From NCBI GenBank assembly GCA_018902385.1, contig JABSSW010000030.1:434001-498000 (forward strand): DNA of 64,000 nt. The letters are read 5' to 3'. This DNA comes from Physcia stellaris. Taxonomy: Eukaryota > Ascomycota > Lecanoromycetes > Caliciales > Physciaceae. Numbering within the stretch: position 1 is the stretch's first letter; every line of letters starts with the position of its first letter. The notes beneath the pieces were generated by a model that was not told where the DNA came from, did no database searches, and saw only the letters and a program-made list of their open reading frames with translations. Of the stretch, positions 35,777-47,631 are shown piece after piece. The translations under genes and the position numbers were made by a program.

Positions 35777-37129
35777 CTAGACACCGCCAATGATGCCAGT
35801 CTGCCGATGCATGTCTGTATTGGCGCCGGCAGATCGATCGATTGTCCCATTCGTGAGCGGAAGACTAGGCGCATGCTGCTGTCCATTCATCACGGGATGT
35901 GATCTCGACGTTGTCTCGTCCGTGCTAGAATATCCATTGACAAGTCCCGCATATGGTTCCTCTCTCCGGATTAGATGCCCGTTCACCCCAGTCAATGCCT
36001 CTCGCCCCGTGAGTACCCGTTCCACATTCTCCATCGCCAGCCTCTCAAATTCGATCCACGTCTCCAGCGCGCCTCCGCCGGTATGGCTCGTCATCCCGAC
36101 TTTCCAATTATTCGCGAGCCGTTCGTTGACATGCGGTTCATTGGCATGGACATCCAGTCCCGCCCCCGAAAGGTGATTTGAGTCGAGTGCATCCGCCAAG
36201 GCAATTTCGTCAATTAGAGAGCCGCGGGCAATGTTAACGAGTCGGCTGCCAGGCTTGAATTTTGCTAGGACAGATGCGGTGATGATGGTTTCCCCAGTGA
36301 AGGGTGCCGCTACAAGAACGCAGTCACTTTGACCTAACATTTCCTCCAGACTGGCGAAGTATGTTGCGTTTACTTCTTGCTCTTGAGAAATCGATTTTCG
36401 CACTATGTCCTGATAAACAATCTTCATCCCTAAAGCGATATGAGCTTTCTTTGCTATTGCGAATCCAATGTCTCCAAGACCAATTATCCCGAGGGTGTGA
36501 CCTCGAGGGTTGTGAGACGTCAGAGGGAGGTTCAGGTGAGCATGCTGAAACATGTCAGGGTTTAGAGAGCGGGCTGAGAGGTGGGACTCGGTCATATTAC
36601 GGAAGACTGAGATGATGTGGTAGAGAGCCATAATGGCGACGGCTTCAGTAGATGCACCACGAGCATTGCAGTACAATATACCTAGTAAACATGTTAACTT
36701 TGAAAATTCCGTCATGTCGGTTGAAAGTACATGCACAAAGAGAGGAACATTGCCACAAGTGGAGGGGTATTGTTGTGTACCTCGATCAGCCAAAGCTTGC
36801 GTATCTACCCAGTCATATCCAGCACCAGCACTGGCGTACACCTTGACGGTCTCCGGTAACAGCTCGATGACCTCCTTATCCCACTTTCCCATCTCCCCAC
36901 CCGTGTTCCAAAAAGGACGCATGATAGCACTGAAATCGCCCCATGTCCGCTTTCTCAGGTGGTCGATGAAGGCAAGGCGGTGGAGATCAGATGCTGGAGG
37001 GTTGATGAATTGGAACTGGGACTCGAGGCGGTGATAGGTATTTTGGGAGTAAAGAATGGGATCACCAAGGTGGAGGATAGTGGGTTTGCTTATCGTTGCG
37101 GGAGGACTAGGAGGACCGGCGAGGGGCAT
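35777..37129 (-). CDS. D-isomer-specific 2-hydroxyacid dehydrogenase
   Basis: Two exons (36781-37129 and 35777-36681) give 417 aa. The enzyme reduces 2-oxoacids (glyoxylate, hydroxypyruvate or mandelate type) with NAD(P)H. Seen are the substrate-domain start (PTILHLGDPILYSQNTY, RPFWNTGGEMG), the family loop ASAGAGYDWVD, the Rossmann motif LGIIGLGDIGFAIA, the Arg motif VNIARGSLIDE, AGLDVHANEP with the acidic residue, and TSHTGG with the catalytic His. It resembles the fungal D-mandelate dehydrogenase-like subfamily. The 99-bp intron (36682-36780) is a multiple of three and has no stop, so unspliced RNA would add 33 residues inside the loop before YCNARGAST. The last 60 residues are a Ser/Thr-rich extension outside the fold. 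Confidence 0.9.
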   Translation of the reverse strand: MPLAGPPSPPATISKPTILHLGDPILYSQNTYHRLESQFQFINPPASDLHRLAFIDHLRKRTWGDFSAIMRPFWNTGGEMGKWDKEVIELLPETVKVYASAGAGYDWVDTQALADRGTQQYPSTCGNVPLFVHVLSTDMTEFSKLTCLLGILYCNARGASTEAVAIMALYHIISVFRNMTESHLSARSLNPDMFQHAHLNLPLTSHNPRGHTLGIIGLGDIGFAIAKKAHIALGMKIVYQDIVRKSISQEQEVNATYFASLEEMLGQSDCVLVAAPFTGETIITASVLAKFKPGSRLVNIARGSLIDEIALADALDSNHLSGAGLDVHANEPHVNERLANNWKVGMTSHTGGGALETWIEFERLAMENVERVLTGREALTGVNGHLIRREEPYAGLVNGYSSTDETTSRSHPVMNGQQHAPSLPLTNGTIDRSAGANTDMHRQTGIIGGV

Positions 37130-38191
37130 CGTTGGCGGCGGATGGGAAGTTTACAGGCGGTAGGGGTAAAAATCTTGTGCTTGATGAGTGTACTCGTAGG
37201 TTGAATGGATGGGTCGAGGATTGGGTTTATGTACAATCACATGTGTCCCGGGTGTTTGTTGGTCGTCGATGGTCGTAGAGTAGTGACGGTAATCATGATG
37301 ACTTTCTCCACTTTCGTTCTGATCCTTTGAGCAAGGCGAAGAGAGCCTTCATGGTTGCTGACAGCGACGGATGAGTCTAATACCTTTTAGACGGATCAAA
37401 CGGAGCGGAAAAAGGCGGCGTGGAGACGATCATGCCATGGATTGTTTTAGCCTTTGTGACTAATAAGAGATATTCTCCGCAAACAGGCTGGAGTGCTGGA
37501 TCGGGTGATGAGAGGATTTGATTAGTTGCTCGCTCGTGTGCTCGGACCTTCGACAAGGGATGGAAAGCAAACGGCGCTGACGCTTGAGGAAAATCTGGGG
37601 TAAAGGGCTTCGGTGCCTTGTTTGGGCTGCCATGAGCGTCGGTGGCTAACGAGGAGCATGCTTGAATACATGGCGCTGGAAGATCCACGTCGGGGTAAAG
37701 TAAGTAGAGCCGGAGAGTGGTTGGGTGTGATAGGGATTGCTTGCATTGCATGGCATTGCGTCTAAAGTAAGGTATGTACTACATAGCACTGCCTACTGCG
37801 TCCTACTAGAGGTATGCGACACAAATAGAAAACTTCCGCAGGATCGCCCATGGTCCCGACTCCCTCCTCGTACCACCACCGACCACACATCGTTAATATT
37901 ACACGAGACGGCAGTAAAGGGCAATGGAGCACGAGCGCCGCTAATAGCTATTCATTCATCCCCATCGGCCGATCTGGGGGTTACAAGTACAGAAGGACAA
38001 TTGGATTTGATCCATGCTGGAAGCAATCAGGCTGTTGAGTTCGAGATTGATTGGCAAATGCAATCAATCGCGGAAATACTAGATGAGACCCAATAATCGC
38101 TTTTTGCTCTCTTCACCGCTCCTCTTCCGCCTCAAACATTCGTACAGGCACGGGCCATGGGTTCACTGCGGCCCGTCACTCCTCACCTGAC
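37130..38191. other. Intergenic, about 1.06 kb
   Basis: This holds the promoter of the dehydrogenase and the 3' region of the Ish1-like gene. A 119-codon frame at 37737-38096 (plus) ends in an acidic tail (FEIDWQMQSIAEILDETQ). It might be the last exon of a small gene, but I found no upstream exon. Confidence 0.35.
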
Positions 38192-40170
38192 TCACAGCTC
38201 CTCCTTGATCTTGTCACCCGCCTTCTGGGCTGCTTCACCCGCACGGTTGGTGGCGGCGGTGGCGCCCTCTTTGACTGCATCAGCGGCTTTCTCCGACTGT
38301 GACCCAGCCTCCTTGCTGCCGCTCGAAGCGCCGAGCTTCAGCTGAGACAATACCCATTGGAAATTGCCCTGGATACGAGCAAAGAAGCCTTCTTGTGGCG
38401 TCGATGTGCCGTAGCGGAAGTAGTTGGCGTTGCGGCGAGCCATGGCCCGCAATTCGTTAGTCGTGCTTCCTTGGTAGTTGGGCACACCGTAGGTGTCGAG
38501 GTAAGACTTTAGGTCCGACTCAGACCAGGTGTCGAAGGTGGAATCCTTTGCAGCATCGGTAGCCGAGGCAAGGTAGGATGTCACCGAGGCGTAGTTGCTC
38601 CCACCAGATTTTGACGCGCTGGCATAGCTGTCCTGAGCCTGCTTGAGTAAGTCGTTGCGAGAGGCACCAGCCTTGCTAGCTGCCTTGTTATTCTGCGAAG
38701 TGAGCCATTTCCTATTGGCGTCAGCATCATCCGTTACCAAGCAGTGAAAGGAACCCACTTCAGATTTTCGGTTGACCATGTGTCAAAGGTCCAGGCAGAC
38801 CAGCCCGTCGAGGCTTTGTGCTTATTGAGTCTGACTTGCTTAACGAGCTCATCTTTATTGCCTGCTTGGGGTACTGGAACACCACGAGCATCAAGAAAAG
38901 CCTTGAGGCGACTATCACTCCAGGTACCAACGGCCTGGTCAAACGTACTCTCACTCTTCAAAGAGAGATCATCAGAAGCTTTGGCGTATTGGTTGCCAGC
39001 AGCAGAAGTGGCCGCGCCATAGGCGCTAGAGACCGATGAAGCGGCGCCCCCATCTGTCAAGGCATTGCGATTTTTCTTGGCAAGTGCAACGAGCTCGTTG
39101 CGTTTGGAGCCCTGAGGTACCTTGATCCCATTCTTGTCTGCCCAGTCCTTGATCTGGCTATCGCTCCAGGAGTCAAGGAGCGCGTCGCTCAGGCTTTCTT
39201 TCGCAGCGTTGGCTGAAGCGGAAGCTGAGGCAGCTGTATCTTTGACGCCCTGGGCCGATAAGCGAGAATTGCGGCGCACGGAAGCAATCAGCTTATCACG
39301 AGAACTTGGCTGAGGGACGGGGACCCCTCGCTCATCCAAGAACTCTTTGAGATCTGATTCCGACCACGACTCATAGAGCCAATTACCAGGATACGCAGTA
39401 GTTTGACCGAGCTTCTTGGCAATGGTATCATAATTCGAGCGTGCGGTGGCGATCAGGCTGTCACGCTTTCGAGGCTGGGGTGCGGGAATGTCGTGCTTGT
39501 CAAGGAACGACTTCAATTGTGAGTCACTCCAGCTGCGTAAGAAAGGTCAGCACATAGGCTCTGCCTGACGAGGGAATGGAGAGGACCCATCAAAAATCCA
39601 GTCTTTAACATTATCGAATGTCTTGGCAGTAGAGTCCGTAGCATCACTCCAGTAACCTTTTACTTGGGAGACTAGAGAGTTCTTATTTGATTCGGTTCCT
39701 TTCTTCACGTCTTGACCCTTTGATTTGAGATAAGATTGCAGCTGGGCAGGCTCCCAGTCGGTGTATGGGTTGGAGGTTTTGGATTCCCAGTTTGTCTTGA
39801 CTAAGTTTTCAAGATCTTTACGATCGGCTGGGGTAGGGTATGGAATATTGTGGTCACCAAGCCAGCGCTCAAGCTCAGTCTCGTGCCATTTGTTGTACGC
39901 TGTCGCAATCACGTCAGCATCAGCAAGCGCGTTGTGAATGCAGCGAGGACGTATTCAAGCGAAGGTGGATTAAAATTGATCTATGCTTGAACACGAGTTT
40001 CGGCTGCATGACCATTGTATAGAAGCGCAGAAGGAGAAGAAAGATAGCGGTAGCCATAGGAGACGATGAGACTAACCTGCTTTGCCTGCTGAGCCAGACC
40101 ACCAGGTGCTGGCAACAGTGCTCTCGGCAGCTAAAGCTAGCACCAAGACAGAGGACAAGGACAACTTCAT
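38192..40170 (-). CDS. Ish1/Msc1-like stress protein with repeated Ish1 domains
   Basis: Four exons (40077-40170, 39587-39899, 38759-39532, 38192-38711) give 566 aa. The N-terminus MKLSLSSVLVLALAAESTVA is a clear signal peptide. The rest is a series of at least seven related units of about 40-60 residues with the pattern W-S-D/E-x-x-L-K-x-[FY]-L-D-x-x-G-[IV]-P-x-P-x-x-x-x-[KR]-x-x-L (for example WSESDLKEFLDERGVPVPQ, WSDSRLKAFLDARGVPVPQ, WSESDLKSYLDTYGVP). S. pombe Ish1 is a stress-induced nuclear-envelope protein of this type. The C-terminus is Ala/Lys/Glu-rich and helical, ending KIKEEL. Introns are 177, 54 and 47 bp. Exon 1 was placed because it supplies the signal peptide in phase. Confidence 0.9.
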
Positions 40171-40783
40171 ATTTGATGAGATTCTAGAGGGTGGTGGATC
40201 CAAGCAGCTACAACGACGCTGGATGGAGATGGTAGTGGTGATGAAGGATCTGATATCCGCTGGAGTTGATGTTGTTGTTGTTGAGGTCCGCGCGCAAACA
40301 GGGACTTTCTAATGAAGAGGGAAGGAGCCTAAAATGACGTAGTCAACCAATCACATCACACCACAATTCCACTTTGGCTACGTACAATCTACTGAATACT
40401 AGGTAGTATGTATGTCTCGAACTCGATGGCAACATTCTTATGAGTACGTCATGGTACTCGCATCTCCGTGTGTCTTCAATAACATTTCAAACGGAACTAC
40501 AGATGAAGAGCGAATGACTGCTGTCACGTGATCTGACCCATTGCCGGGGTGACCACCACTAAGGGAAGAGTGAATGAGCTCTAGGATCACAACAGTCGGT
40601 TTACTTGTAAGCATCAAGTGAGACGGTATGCCCATAGTGTTATAACCACTCTCGAAGTGATCGACGAGCACATGAAGACATCATGATTGAATCCTAATCG
40701 AGCCTTGTTGAACCCCTTGGTAGCCATCCATACGTTCCTCTTGAATCCTGCAGCGAACAACGGGCATCGAGGGTTGTGATGAT
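40171..40783. promoter_or_regulatory. Ish1-like promoter and 3' region of the next gene
   Basis: 613 bp. Tandem GTTGTT units occur near 40270 upstream of the Ish1-like gene. No defined stress element was recognised. Confidence 0.3.
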
Positions 40784-41358
40784 CTATGGATTCCTGTCTG
40801 CTCCACCTTGACCTGAGCATATGTATCAGCCATCAACGGTACCGTGGAAAGGGTGTAGTGCTCACCGCTCCAGAAACCTTTATCAACGTTGTCTTTGGCA
40901 TCATGCTCAACGCCCTCCTTTGGACGGTCATGACGCTTCTTCATGTCTTCATTATGTGCTTTCACGTCTTCGCTGTGCTCTGGGTCATTCTCGCCCAAAA
41001 TCTTCGGTTGGCTGCCACTGACGGTTTTCTGCTCGGATGAGCTTTTATTCCCGCCACCACTGGACGCGTTTTCTTGATCATTGTGACCAGACTCCCCTGC
41101 CTTAGTTGGCCCTCCCCCAGTACCTTGACCGACCGATGGCGGCGGTGGACCAGGGTGCTCCAACTCTGCCGATGGGTTGGAACCCTGCTCTTGGGGATTC
41201 TCTCCTTTGGGGTCTCCTTCTCCACCACCATAAGAGCCTCCTCCATGCGCGTATCGACGGCGCTGGTAGTTAGGTGATAGAACAGTTGGTGCTCGAACCA
41301 GCTGATAACGAGGAGCAGCCAAAGCTTGGAGCATTGGGGTAACTCTAAGAGTAGGCAT
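40784..41358 (-). CDS. Small mitochondrial protein ending GFWSGQGGADRNP
   Basis: Two exons (40866-41358 and 40784-40812) give 173 aa. The first 36 residues (MPTLRVTPMLQALAAPRYQL ... NYQRRRYAHGG) are rich in Arg, Leu and Ala without acids, a typical mitochondrial presequence with a RRYA cleavage context. The middle is Gly/Pro/Ser-rich (PKGENPQEQGSNPSAELEHP, PSVGQGTGGGPTKAG). The charged C-terminal part (EDVKAHNEDMKKRHDRP) runs into GFWSG. The 53-bp intron (40813-40865) then adds QGGADRNP. I recall a conserved fungal family with this layout and ending but know no function for it. Without splicing the frame would stay open for another 60 residues, which I judge artefactual. Confidence 0.75.
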
Positions 41359-42028
41359 AATCTCTATGGCCCAGTAGCAATAATCGAAGCTTCCACTGAA
41401 GGGCTTGGATGGGCGACTAAATCAGAGTGTCAATAATATTGCACTACTGGTTTGAAGCTACTGTACGAGTACTTGGAAGATGACGTTTCATGATACGTAC
41501 TTAACCTCTTGAATATTCAGGTCACGTGTCAATCGCTAACCCTAACGGGAATTTCGAAACCACCAATGCGGAACAATGTTCCAGTTTGTACGAAGGTATC
41601 CTCTCGGATAATTAATTGAAGTAGCTCTATCAATGCAATTCGCACTATATGGACCTGTTATGCTGAGACGCCTTCAACCCGCCAAGTCATGTATGACTTT
41701 GGTATTCTTCGTCCAACTGCCTGCTCATACACTGATGGTTGGGCCTGAAGCTCATGCTATGTCCAAGATGAGTACTGTTCCCTTTAGTCAAGGGCTCAAT
41801 GTGGAAGGTCATTTAGCTGGGTCATACTCTGACAAGGCAATCACGTTTGAGTCGCAGCCCTCTTCTTCGATAACGCCAAAGCTGTTGTTAAAGCGGACCA
41901 TCGAACTATGTCTGAGCGCAGGCGGAGATAGTAGCGAGAGTGGGAGACTTCTGTCTAAGCAGGAACCGTCACAGAAGGGAGACCCAGCCAGGCTATTGGA
42001 TACTCTGTCAGACTCAGAGGAGTATGAA
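41359..42028. other. Intergenic
   Basis: About 670 bp. A 149-codon plus-strand frame (41633-42082) overlaps the end of the next candidate gene and has no clear motif. Otherwise I see nothing. Confidence 0.35.
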
Positions 42029-42466
42029 TTAAGCAACGGTCAGTGCATAATCGGACTCGGTCTTGTTCGCTGTACCATTTGAAACCTGTACTGCACCGTT
42101 GACACTATTATGCTCCGCTTGTACGCAAGAGCAGAGCTTGATGCAGGCTGGTGCGTAATACAACGCAATGCGTGAGTCGTAGTCAAAAGTCGCTCGATTA
42201 AAACACGTGGGTATTGAATTTTGGCAAGAGCAACCTGCTCGGGTACAGAGCCCGGTTTTATCGAATATATACTCGAACTCGCGCCACAAGTCAACGTATT
42301 GAAGTATGGTGACAAAGCCCCATCGGTCACGGCTGACTGGTTTCATTTCAGTGCCTGGTGGATAGGGGGCTTCTGAAGGCACACTGGTCAGTATCTCTTG
42401 CGGCTTAACCCTCGACACAGACAAGACGCCGAGAGTCGTTTTATCTTCGGATTTGAGCAGTTTCAT
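42029..42466 (-). CDS. Candidate cysteine-rich protein, 145 aa
   Basis: This single minus-strand frame has a C-terminal half rich in spaced cysteines: GLCTRAGCSCQNSIPTC, then ACIKLCSCVQ, preceded by VTILQYVDLWREFEYIFD. This looks like the end of fungal small secreted cysteine-rich proteins, in which such cysteines form disulfides. The N-terminus (MKLLKSEDKTTLGVL) is not a signal peptide, so either a first exon is missing or the gene is truncated. I found no convincing upstream exon. Confidence 0.38.
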   Translation of the reverse strand: MKLLKSEDKTTLGVLSVSRVKPQEILTSVPSEAPYPPGTEMKPVSRDRWGFVTILQYVDLWREFEYIFDKTGLCTRAGCSCQNSIPTCFNRATFDYDSRIALYYAPACIKLCSCVQAEHNSVNGAVQVSNGTANKTESDYALTVA

Positions 42467-43839
42467 AGGATCTCATCGGTCGTACAGATTCTATCATGGT
42501 AAATCGCACTGACCTGGAAGGGGACCTGGACATTTAAGGTGTTCCTACAGATCTGTCAACTGTCGTACTCCGTCTATTTATGAGAACTCCATGCTCACGT
42601 ATCCAGAGTCAACTCCATTGCGGATGATAGCATGAGTTGACGGCGGTATCATTGGGGAGCACCATGTACACATACAGAAAAAGAGTACGAGGATCAAATC
42701 TCTGGACATCAGACTGCTACGGCTCATTTTTCTCCCGAGGAGTATTAGCTCCGTACACTTGCAGTGATGACTGGCAAATCTTTCTAAGCTTGCAAATACT
42801 TTTCGGCCACATGGTGAAAACATATGAAGAAAATTTGGCGCATTCAGTGTGGCGAAGCACGCGACATCCGCTCTCCGATACAAACTTGGTTCAATGAAAA
42901 ACACAAGAGGGTGGAAACAAAAGGTGAGACAGTGCTCAGACTTCGCAAAATAGCTGAGACAGCTCTGATGGATGGTAAGATTGATCGGATAAAAATCACG
43001 AGTCCACCTCATGCCAGAACGTTTCGCTTGCTTCCGCAGCCGAAGTCTAATGCAACGGTTGAAAAGGATTAGTTTCTTAGGCGATGGCATTTTCTAGGCG
43101 ATAAGATGAAACAATACCGTTGAAATATTTAGCTGCGTCATGTCAATCTGGCGTTTTGACTGCTGAAAGGCCGCACATCGTGACACTACTAATTTTACTT
43201 GTTGGTTTTCGAAAGCTTTACAGAAACAGGAAACAAGAGCTTTGCGTGCCAAATTCGCTTCAAGTCGAAACCCTGCTTCAGTCAATTCAAAATTTGCCAA
43301 TGTCGAAACACTCAACATGTCCCTGTCATGAGCAGCCCGAAGCAAAGCTCCATGGGAATAACGCCACCAGCGCATACGTTCGACGAAAGCCGACACGGAG
43401 ATTTACAACAACAACGACCTCACCATGTCAGTCCAGGGCTAAATACCAGCAGATCTCTTCTGGCACAACCTACACATGAAATCAGAATTCCCTTGGCGGT
43501 GCAAGAACCCGAATGCTGATTTGGGATCTCTGGGTGCGGTTGAATCCTGAGACCTGGTTCTTCGATCAGGAAGGAATGGCAACAAATGTGTGTATTGTTC
43601 TCAAACTCTATTTTTCTAGAACAGCAGCCGCAGGAAGTGCGAAATACATGTACCAGTATCTTTGACTACATGATAATACTACTTATGGATAAGTGTCGAT
43701 GAAGTTGAAAAGCTCTGGATTGCCCGGGCAACCGGCCAGTCCGGACCGTGTCACCGACCAGCATTCTGTCAACAATCTCAACAGCAATAATGAACCACCA
43801 TAGTTGGTTCATCGACAGACAAGCAAAAGCTCAATCGGC
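42467..43839. other. Intergenic, about 1.4 kb
   Basis: Several short overlapping frames lie on both strands (such as 42578-43090 minus and 43199-43519 plus), with no recognisable domain or coherent splice model. The last 100 bp are the presumed promoter of the kinesin gene. Confidence 0.35.
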
Positions 43840-46533
43840 ATGGAACTCCCACCGAATCCCAAAGTACCGACGTCTTTATTCCAGGTGTATTTACGCCTTC
43901 GTCCGCCGCCGTCGCCCCTGGTTCAATTGACGCAGCAGTCGCTTTATCCTTTGCTCCCACCTCCAGAGCGCTACCTTACAGTTGAGCCTCCTGATGAGAT
44001 AGATGGCAAGTCTACGCATATTACGATTCGTCCTCCGAGCGACTCAAGAAAACGGGCTGTAGAAAAATTCGCATTCACTAAAGTCTTCGAGGAAGAGTCC
44101 GGGCAGTTGGAGATATTTAAGGAGACAGGCCTAATACCCTTGGTACAAGGAGTCATCGGGGAAGGAAGAGATGGCATGCTTGCAACCTTGGGTGTTACTA
44201 GCTCTGGGAAGGTCGGATCATGGATGACTGCATTGAGGGAAGGACGTCAACAAACTGACGGTTTTCAGAGTCATACTATCCTTGGCTCCAAATCCCAGCG
44301 TGGCTTGACCCAATTATCGCTTGATCTTCTGTATCATTCCCTCGATAGGCAAACCTTACTTCCAGAGGAAAACCTGTCCATGACTGCTTCACTCAATGCT
44401 GCTGATGCATCAGAAGCCCAGATCTCATCAGCATCGGTCTTTCTTGAGAGCGTGTATGGAGATCCAAACCAGGAGCGTATGAGCTCACGTGCGACGACTC
44501 CCATGACGGTAGGCAGAGTCTCCACTTCTCCTTCAAAACTTCTCCCATCTTCTGGACTTTACAATCAGTGGTCAATCTTGAGTCTTGGATCTCCTAGATC
44601 GGAGCCCCGTGCCAGTGTAAAAGCTTTGCCTACCGAGGGTACGCAGCGTGCACAGGGCAATCCATTTCCTCCTCCTCCCCATATGGTCCCAGGTCCTACC
44701 CCACAAGTCTCGAGAAACCAAGCTAAAGTAGGGTTCAAGAACTCTTTGCAGGACCCTACATACACTCCGAGTGTGCCAAAGCGCCATCTACAGAGAGCAT
44801 CAGCTCTACCACAATGTCCAAACATCAGCGATCTGTCAGTGCCGACCGAAATCAATGCAGAGTATGCAATTCTCGTCTCTATGTACGAGGTATACAACGA
44901 TCGTATATTCGACCTCCTTTCCCACCCACGGAACCCCAAAGACCTAAGAAGGCGTCCTCTACTCTTCAAACCGACAGAAGCCTCGCCGGATCGTAAAGTG
45001 GTTGCAGGGCTGCGCAAGATCATCTGTGGAACGTATGAGGAAGCTTTGAAGGTTTTGGAGACTGGCTTATTGGAACGGAGGGTTGCTGGCACAGGCAGCA
45101 ACAGCGTCAGTTCGAGGAGCCATGGCTTTTTCTGCGTTGAAGTGAAGAAACGTCCTAAAGGTGGCATGTCCAATGCTTGGAGTGGAGCGAGTTTGACCAT
45201 TGTCGATTTGGCCGGTAGGTGATGGTTGACTTCTTTACCCTGTTGCACCTTCTTGGCTCTGATATTGATACGCAAAGGTTCTGAGCGTGCGAGAAACGCT
45301 AAGACGGCTGGAGCGACACTTGCCGAGGCTGGGAAGATCAACGAGAGCTTGATGTATTTGGGTCAATGCTTACAGATGCAAAGCGATTGCCAGGATGGTA
45401 CCAAGGTATGTTTTCCTCCTCAATAATAGTATGATGATCCTCAATGCTCATCGGCAGACCATCGTCCCGTTCCGACAATGCAAATTGACAGAATTACTTT
45501 TTTCCAATTCGTTCCCATCAACTTCTCATCATGCCGCGTCGCATTCGACACAGAATCATCGAAACGCTCAAAAAGCGATCATGATTGTAACTGCAGATCC
45601 TCTCGGAGACTTCAATGCGACATCTCAAATTCTACGATATTCCGCTCTAGCACGTGAGGTGACTGTGCCTCGGATACCATCGGTCACCAGTATCATAGCT
45701 AGCACTATGAACGGGACACCGAAAGCGAACGTTACGCCAAGTGGTCGAACCTCGCCAAACGCAGGGCGCACAGACGAGGCGGTAGTTGAGATGGTATTTT
45801 CCGAGGTTGCAAGACTCAATGAAGAGGTCGAAATTTTGAACGTTAAACTAAATGAGGAGCAAGGCCGTAGGAGGAAAGCAGAACAAGAATGGCAGAATGC
45901 GGAAGAGAGGGCAGAAGACATCGAAGGAGAAATCCGAGCAGATTGCTGGGCGGAGATGGAGAGGAAGTTGGAAGAGGAAAAGCGACGATGGATGAACGCT
46001 TTAGGAGAAGAGGTGTGTTGTGTCCCCATCTGTGGGCACACTTAATTCTTCTTGTCAGCTAACAAGTTGAGGGAAGGCTGATCGGAACGACGAGCATCTT
46101 GATCGCAAGTTGGACATCCTGAGCAAAGGAATCCAAGGTAATCGCTTACCCTAGTCAGCAGAACTTGAGATATTGTACCAGAGCTGACTGAACGGTAGTG
46201 CATGAAGACCAGATCGATTCAAACGCGAAACTGTCCGAACTAGAAAATGAAAACCAGGCTCTTCGGCGTCAGCTGGAAAACTTGCAGCGGGAAATGCAGT
46301 CTCAATCCCCAACGCGATCGGCGAAGAAGCCAATATCACAAGCACATTCGGCTCTTGCCCCTGTGTCAGACAATAGCGCTTACTCTGGTCCAAGTCTGTA
46401 CGAGAAGCTCCACGGACTGAGTCTGAAAGAGAAGAAAGAGATCAGGACTCCAGGCAAGAAGTTTCGCAAGTTCACAGCGCGCAGATGGGATTTTATGGAT
46501 GAGAATGAAATGGACGCCTATGAGAAGATGTGA
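43840..46533 (+). CDS. Kinesin-like motor protein (kinesin-6 type)
   Basis: Six exons (43840-44211, 44269-45214, 45278-45405, 45458-46012, 46077-46137, 46199-46533) give 798 aa. Motor motifs: VYLRLRPPP at the N-terminus, P-loop GVTSSGKSHTILG, switch I SVSSRSHGFF, switch II VDLAGSERARNAK and INESLMYLGQCL. About 150 Ser/Pro-rich residues are inserted between the P-loop and EYAILVSMYEVYNDRIFDLL, as in the long loop 6 of kinesin-6 proteins (MKLP/KIF20/KIF23), which bundle the spindle midzone. A coiled coil (VARLNEEVEILNVKLNEE onward) and a basic tail follow. The P-loop has SSGK where most kinesins have GSGK. The first intron (57 bp) splits the P-loop right after GK and is stop-free, so retention would insert 19 residues in the nucleotide site. 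Confidence 0.9.
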
Positions 46534-47631
46534 GCGCAAGGACCGGAGGCATCAGCCTTCGATTCCCATGGCATTGCATGGTGTTCTCGGATTGGGGCCA
46601 AGTTACTTGGAACTGTACGAGTTCAGGAGTAAGACGTCCTTTTTATATATCTGTTGGTAAGCTCTGCAGGGTGGGATATGTACCCGTACACCGGGTAACT
46701 CCGCTTTCTTCTTTCTTCAGCCCAAGGGTGATGCAGTCTCGATGAGATGGATCATGGAAATCATGCAAGTGCCAGGATTCCTACTATGAGATCCAATAGA
46801 ATCTTCACAATCACAAATCGATATGAAAAAGTGTTGACTCCTTGAGGCTGCACGCGGGGAAGCCCATCGACAATTCGACATCGTTCGGGGCAGGCTATCC
46901 ATGCAGGGTTCCAGGGGCGTGACTCGCTGGGGATCAGATGCTACGTCTGGGTCAGCTGGGCCATGTCCAGACTCCAGATCCATTGAAGCGAGAGCAGCGA
47001 AGGTTTGTGCGGGAATGGGATTGGCCAGGCTTTCGTACAAGCAGAAAGCCAAGAGGTGTCGCTGGAGCCTACTTCAAACCGTCTTGACGATGAGGCTTAG
47101 GGGCAATCCTCCACCGTCAACCACCACGATGATCAAGATGCGGATCAGCAACAATAATAATGGCAAATTGGCAATACTATTGACATCGGAAGAAAGTTCC
47201 GAGGCAATTCTCCTAACTATGAAGCTACTTTAGACTCAAGCCCCAAAATTGAAAAAGACTCGGCACTGGCTCAACTGCTCTGATCAAGCGCAAAGTCAAA
47301 CCTTGGGAGACAGCGGAAGCTACTTAAGTACTCGTACCTTTGGGTCGTGACTACGTACATACCTCATAATAATCAGCAAAATAAGCTGTCTGTCTTTATT
47401 TATTCTTATGCTGAATCGTCACTGCCACTGACACACCCCGAGTCCACGTCACATCTGAACACCCGGATATCACCGTGCCAAAACCTTCACAACGTTGTTT
47501 GATCTTTCATGTTAACCTGCCTAATAAATTGACTGCACTCCTCCCTCCTTTTCAGCCACAATTGTCCTTTTCCTCTGGAACCACACATTCCTATTCGCAC
47601 ATCTCCGGGGAATCCTCATTGATCAACCACC
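46534..47631. other. Intergenic, about 1.1 kb
   Basis: Kinesin 3' region and promoter of the SDR gene. The last 100 bp before 47632 are CT-rich. Open frames at 46717-47052 (minus) and 46901-47233 (plus) overlap each other and show no family features. Confidence 0.4.

Noticed and set aside
37737-38096. 119-codon frame as a gene between the dehydrogenase and Ish1-like genes
   Set aside because: No upstream exon with matching phase, no motif; only the acidic end looks protein-like.
40681-40865. Longer C-terminus of the 173-aa mitochondrial protein
   Set aside because: It translates a 53-bp intron with good splice sites. The spliced ending GFWSGQGGADRNP fits the family I recall.
46717-47233. 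Overlapping frames on both strands between the kinesin and SDR genes
   Set aside because: They lie opposite each other, lack motifs and no splice model extends them.
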